The position numbers and the translations under genes were made by a program. Shown piece by piece: positions 13,867-15,415 of a stretch of DNA of 15,415 nucleotides; the first letter of the stretch is position 1, and every line of letters begins with the position of its first letter. The stretch covers positions 33,765-49,179 of the forward strand of contig NVUP01000014.1 of assembly GCA_002401945.1 (NCBI GenBank). Direction: 5' to 3'. Origin of the DNA: Paracoccaceae bacterium (lineage in GTDB: Bacteria; Pseudomonadota; Alphaproteobacteria; Rhodobacterales; Rhodobacteraceae). The notes under the pieces were generated by a model. The model saw only the letters and a list, made by a program, of their open reading frames with translations. It had not been told where the DNA came from and did no database searches.

Positions 13867-15165
13867 ATGTCCGAAGTCGCCAACTATACCGCCCTTCTGT
13901 ATTATCTGGAGGACGATTCCTTTCGGTGGAATGCCTCAGTTGATATTGGCACGCAGGTTGTCGTCTCTTACAGTTTTACCGAGGCAAAAAATCTGCAAAA
14001 CCCAGCTGTTTACGATGCATATGGGGCCACCAGTTACTGGTCGTATGATGCGGCCCAACGATTGTTGTTTCGCGATGCACTGGATACATACGAAGCTGTC
14101 AGCGGGGTGATATTTGTCGAGGTGCAAGGCCCGGCAATGATCAATGTCTTTGGCTCAAGTGGCGGGTGGAGCGGCGGGTGGGCCAATATTGCCCAATCGG
14201 GCGAAACCTATACCTCTCAGGGCGATTTGGTGAATGCTTATCAGGGCATGGGTCCGGGCGAGTACGGGTATCAAGTCAATCTGCATGAATTGGGCCACGC
14301 GATGGGGCTGGCGCATCCTCACGATGGGGAAATCACCTTGGCGAGTGGCTACGACACCCAGACCAATACGGTGATGACTTATAACAACGAAAACCCCAAT
14401 GCCACTGAATTGGGATCATTCGACGTGCAGGCGCTGCAACATCTCTATGGGGACGCGGGCCGTTTTGACGGCTGGACAGTGTCGGTCGATGCCGGTGACG
14501 TTGTGACCATCACCGGCACCCAGGCCGGTCAAACTATTCTGGCCACCGACCAAACAACTCGTATTTTTGGCCGTGGCGGCGACGATATGCTGCTTGGTCG
14601 CGAGGCCAATGACCGATTGTTCGGCGGCGGCGGCCATGACACCCTTATCGGTGGTCTTGGCAATGACCGGCTGCGGGGCGGCGGCGGCCGTGACCTGCTG
14701 ATTGGCGATAGTGACCAAAGTGACTACTCCGGCACCGGCTCTGCCCGAGATCGGTTGGTTGGCGGCCGCGGCACCGACACCCTTTATGGCGGCTCCGGTA
14801 ATGATCTGCTGGTTGGCAATGGTGGCGGCGACAGGATGTTTGGCGGTGCTGGCAACGACGAGCTACGCGGCGGCCGCGGGCGTGACTGGCTGAGTGGGGG
14901 GGATGGCGCCGACCGGCTGACCGGCGGTGGCGGCCGTGACGTCTTTATTTTCACCAATGCAGATGCCTATGAGACCGATAGGATCACCGATTTCACCGTC
15001 GGGTCGGACCGGATCGACCTGTCGGCGTTCAGCATTATGAACATGAGCAGCCTGACCTTTGACTATACCGGCAGCAATACCATCCTGTCGTACAGCAGCT
15101 GGTTTGAGCTTGAGCTGACCGGCGTCAGCGATCCACTGAGCGCCTCAGACTTTATCTTCGCTTAA
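13867..15165 (+). CDS. Serralysin-like M10 metalloprotease with RTX repeats (type I secretion substrate)
   Basis: The product has 432 residues, near the 450-490 of serralysins. I chose ATG 13867, with GAGAG a few bases upstream, over TTG 13855. There is no Sec signal peptide. The zinc site is HELGHAMGLAHPH: His140, catalytic Glu141, His144 and His150, matching the metzincin HExxHxxGxxH pattern with serralysin-type Pro after the third His. The Met-turn is TVMTY, with Met170 and the likely fifth ligand Tyr172. An RTX array covers residues 235-362, interrupted once by a short insert (about 281-290). The last residues, LSASDFIFA, are a typical type I export tail. Family members are secreted by an ABC/MFP/TolC channel and degrade extracellular proteins after folding with calcium. 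No transporter or inhibitor gene is next to it here. An upstream promoter-like cluster may repress or time its expression. Confidence 0.93.
   Translation: MSEVANYTALLYYLEDDSFRWNASVDIGTQVVVSYSFTEAKNLQNPAVYDAYGATSYWSYDAAQRLLFRDALDTYEAVSGVIFVEVQGPAMINVFGSSGGWSGGWANIAQSGETYTSQGDLVNAYQGMGPGEYGYQVNLHELGHAMGLAHPHDGEITLASGYDTQTNTVMTYNNENPNATELGSFDVQALQHLYGDAGRFDGWTVSVDAGDVVTITGTQAGQTILATDQTTRIFGRGGDDMLLGREANDRLFGGGGHDTLIGGLGNDRLRGGGGRDLLIGDSDQSDYSGTGSARDRLVGGRGTDTLYGGSGNDLLVGNGGGDRMFGGAGNDELRGGRGRDWLSGGDGADRLTGGGGRDVFIFTNADAYETDRITDFTVGSDRIDLSAFSIMNMSSLTFDYTGSNTILSYSSWFELELTGVSDPLSASDFIFA
14569..14952 (+). repeat. RTX nonapeptide array in the metalloprotease
   Basis: About twelve 9-residue units of the GGxGxDxLx type (residues 235-362). 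A degenerate stretch (GDSDQSDYSGTGSARDRLV) splits the array into about five and seven units, as is common in serralysins with two calcium-rich beta-rolls. Arg-containing units (GGGGRDLLI, GGRGRDWLS, GGGGRDVFI) resemble those of the glycosidase. Confidence 0.92.
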
Positions 15166-15232
15166 AGCCACGTGGCCAGCTTGCGTCGTTCTGTGATGCT
15201 CAATTGTTGATATACGGCTCCCATACCGTTTT

Positions 15233-15267
15233 CTCTTGTTAGATAAACTACTGTTTTCTAACAAGAG
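15233..15267. repeat. Perfect 11-bp inverted repeat in AT-rich intergenic DNA
   Basis: CTCTTGTTAGA (15233-15243) and TCTAACAAGAG (15257-15267) are separated by 13 nt. No T-tract follows on either strand, so a standard terminator is unlikely. It could be a regulator site or the scar of a small element. The remaining 15166-15361 shows only a GCCACGTGGC palindrome (15167-15176) and CATAA/TTATG (15311-15326). Confidence 0.5.
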
Positions 15268-15361
15268 TCGCAGTTGGAAGTAGCGCGCACCTTTGGTTTG
15301 TAAATTATCTCATAATGAGTGTTATGTTAATTACTTACTTGGATCTGCCGACACCCTGACT

Positions 15362-15415
15362 CTAGATTGTCACCATCGCCTGCAGGTCAAAGATCGGCAG
15401 CAGCACCGCCAGCAC
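15362..15415 (-). CDS. C-terminal tail of a membrane protein, possibly type II secretion GspF-like (truncated by window)
   Basis: The minus strand is open from the window edge to TAG (15364-15362), giving 17 residues, VLAVLLPIFDLQAMVTI, with GC-rich third positions like the other genes here. The hydrophobic run followed by L-P-I-F-x-L resembles the end of GspF/PilC-type inner-membrane proteins, which often finish with a helix and a P-I-[LF]-x-L motif. With so few residues the family call is tentative; that it is a real gene end is more likely. The gene would converge with the metalloprotease. Confidence 0.4.
   Translation of the reverse strand: MLAVLLPIFDLQAMVTI

Noticed and set aside
15233-15267. 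Inverted repeat as the metalloprotease terminator
   Set aside because: AT-rich stem and no T-tract on either side, unlike the clear terminator at 3983-4009; kept only as an unassigned repeat.

Overview
The window reads as chromosomal DNA of a marine alphaproteobacterium, most likely a Rhodobacterales (Roseobacter-group) member. This is an inference. It rests on the GC-rich coding regions, the YjbH/YjbF-type genes beside a CapD/WbpM-like sugar-nucleotide enzyme, and two RTX proteins without signal peptides that end in a D-x-F-I-F-x tail. No rRNA, tRNA, CRISPR array or insertion sequence was seen.

Left part (1-4009, + strand): an exopolysaccharide locus. It starts with the 3' end of a CapD/WbpM-type nucleotide-sugar epimerase/dehydratase. 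After 128 nt comes yjbH (outer-membrane protein), which overlaps yjbF (lipoprotein) by ATGA. After another 132 nt comes a tiny yjbE/GfcA-like Thr-tailed secreted peptide. A perfect 11-bp stem terminator closes the unit and probably also serves the convergent gene on the other strand.

Middle part (4045-13258): a minus-strand gene encodes a glycoside hydrolase (clan GH-A-like catalytic domain) fused to 13 RTX nonapeptides, a probable type I secretion substrate. It is divergent from a 2239-residue autotransporter. That protein has a signal peptide, eight modules of about 130 residues each carrying one cysteine pair, eight Ig-like modules, an alpha-helical linker and a C-terminal beta-barrel ending in Phe.

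Right part (13259-15415): a roughly 600-nt, partly AT-rich gap holds a possible decayed RTX C-terminus, a good sigma70-like promoter overlapped by two identical palindromes, and a leader hairpin. It leads into a serralysin-like M10 metalloprotease with an RTX array. Beyond it lie an 11-bp inverted repeat and the last 17 codons of a minus-strand gene whose tail resembles type II secretion protein F.

Together the genes look like a cell-surface and matrix locus: polysaccharide export, a large surface-exposed stalk protein, and two secreted hydrolases (one for glycans, one for proteins) that may remodel the matrix or feed on polymers. The individual family calls are well supported. The joint function is inference.
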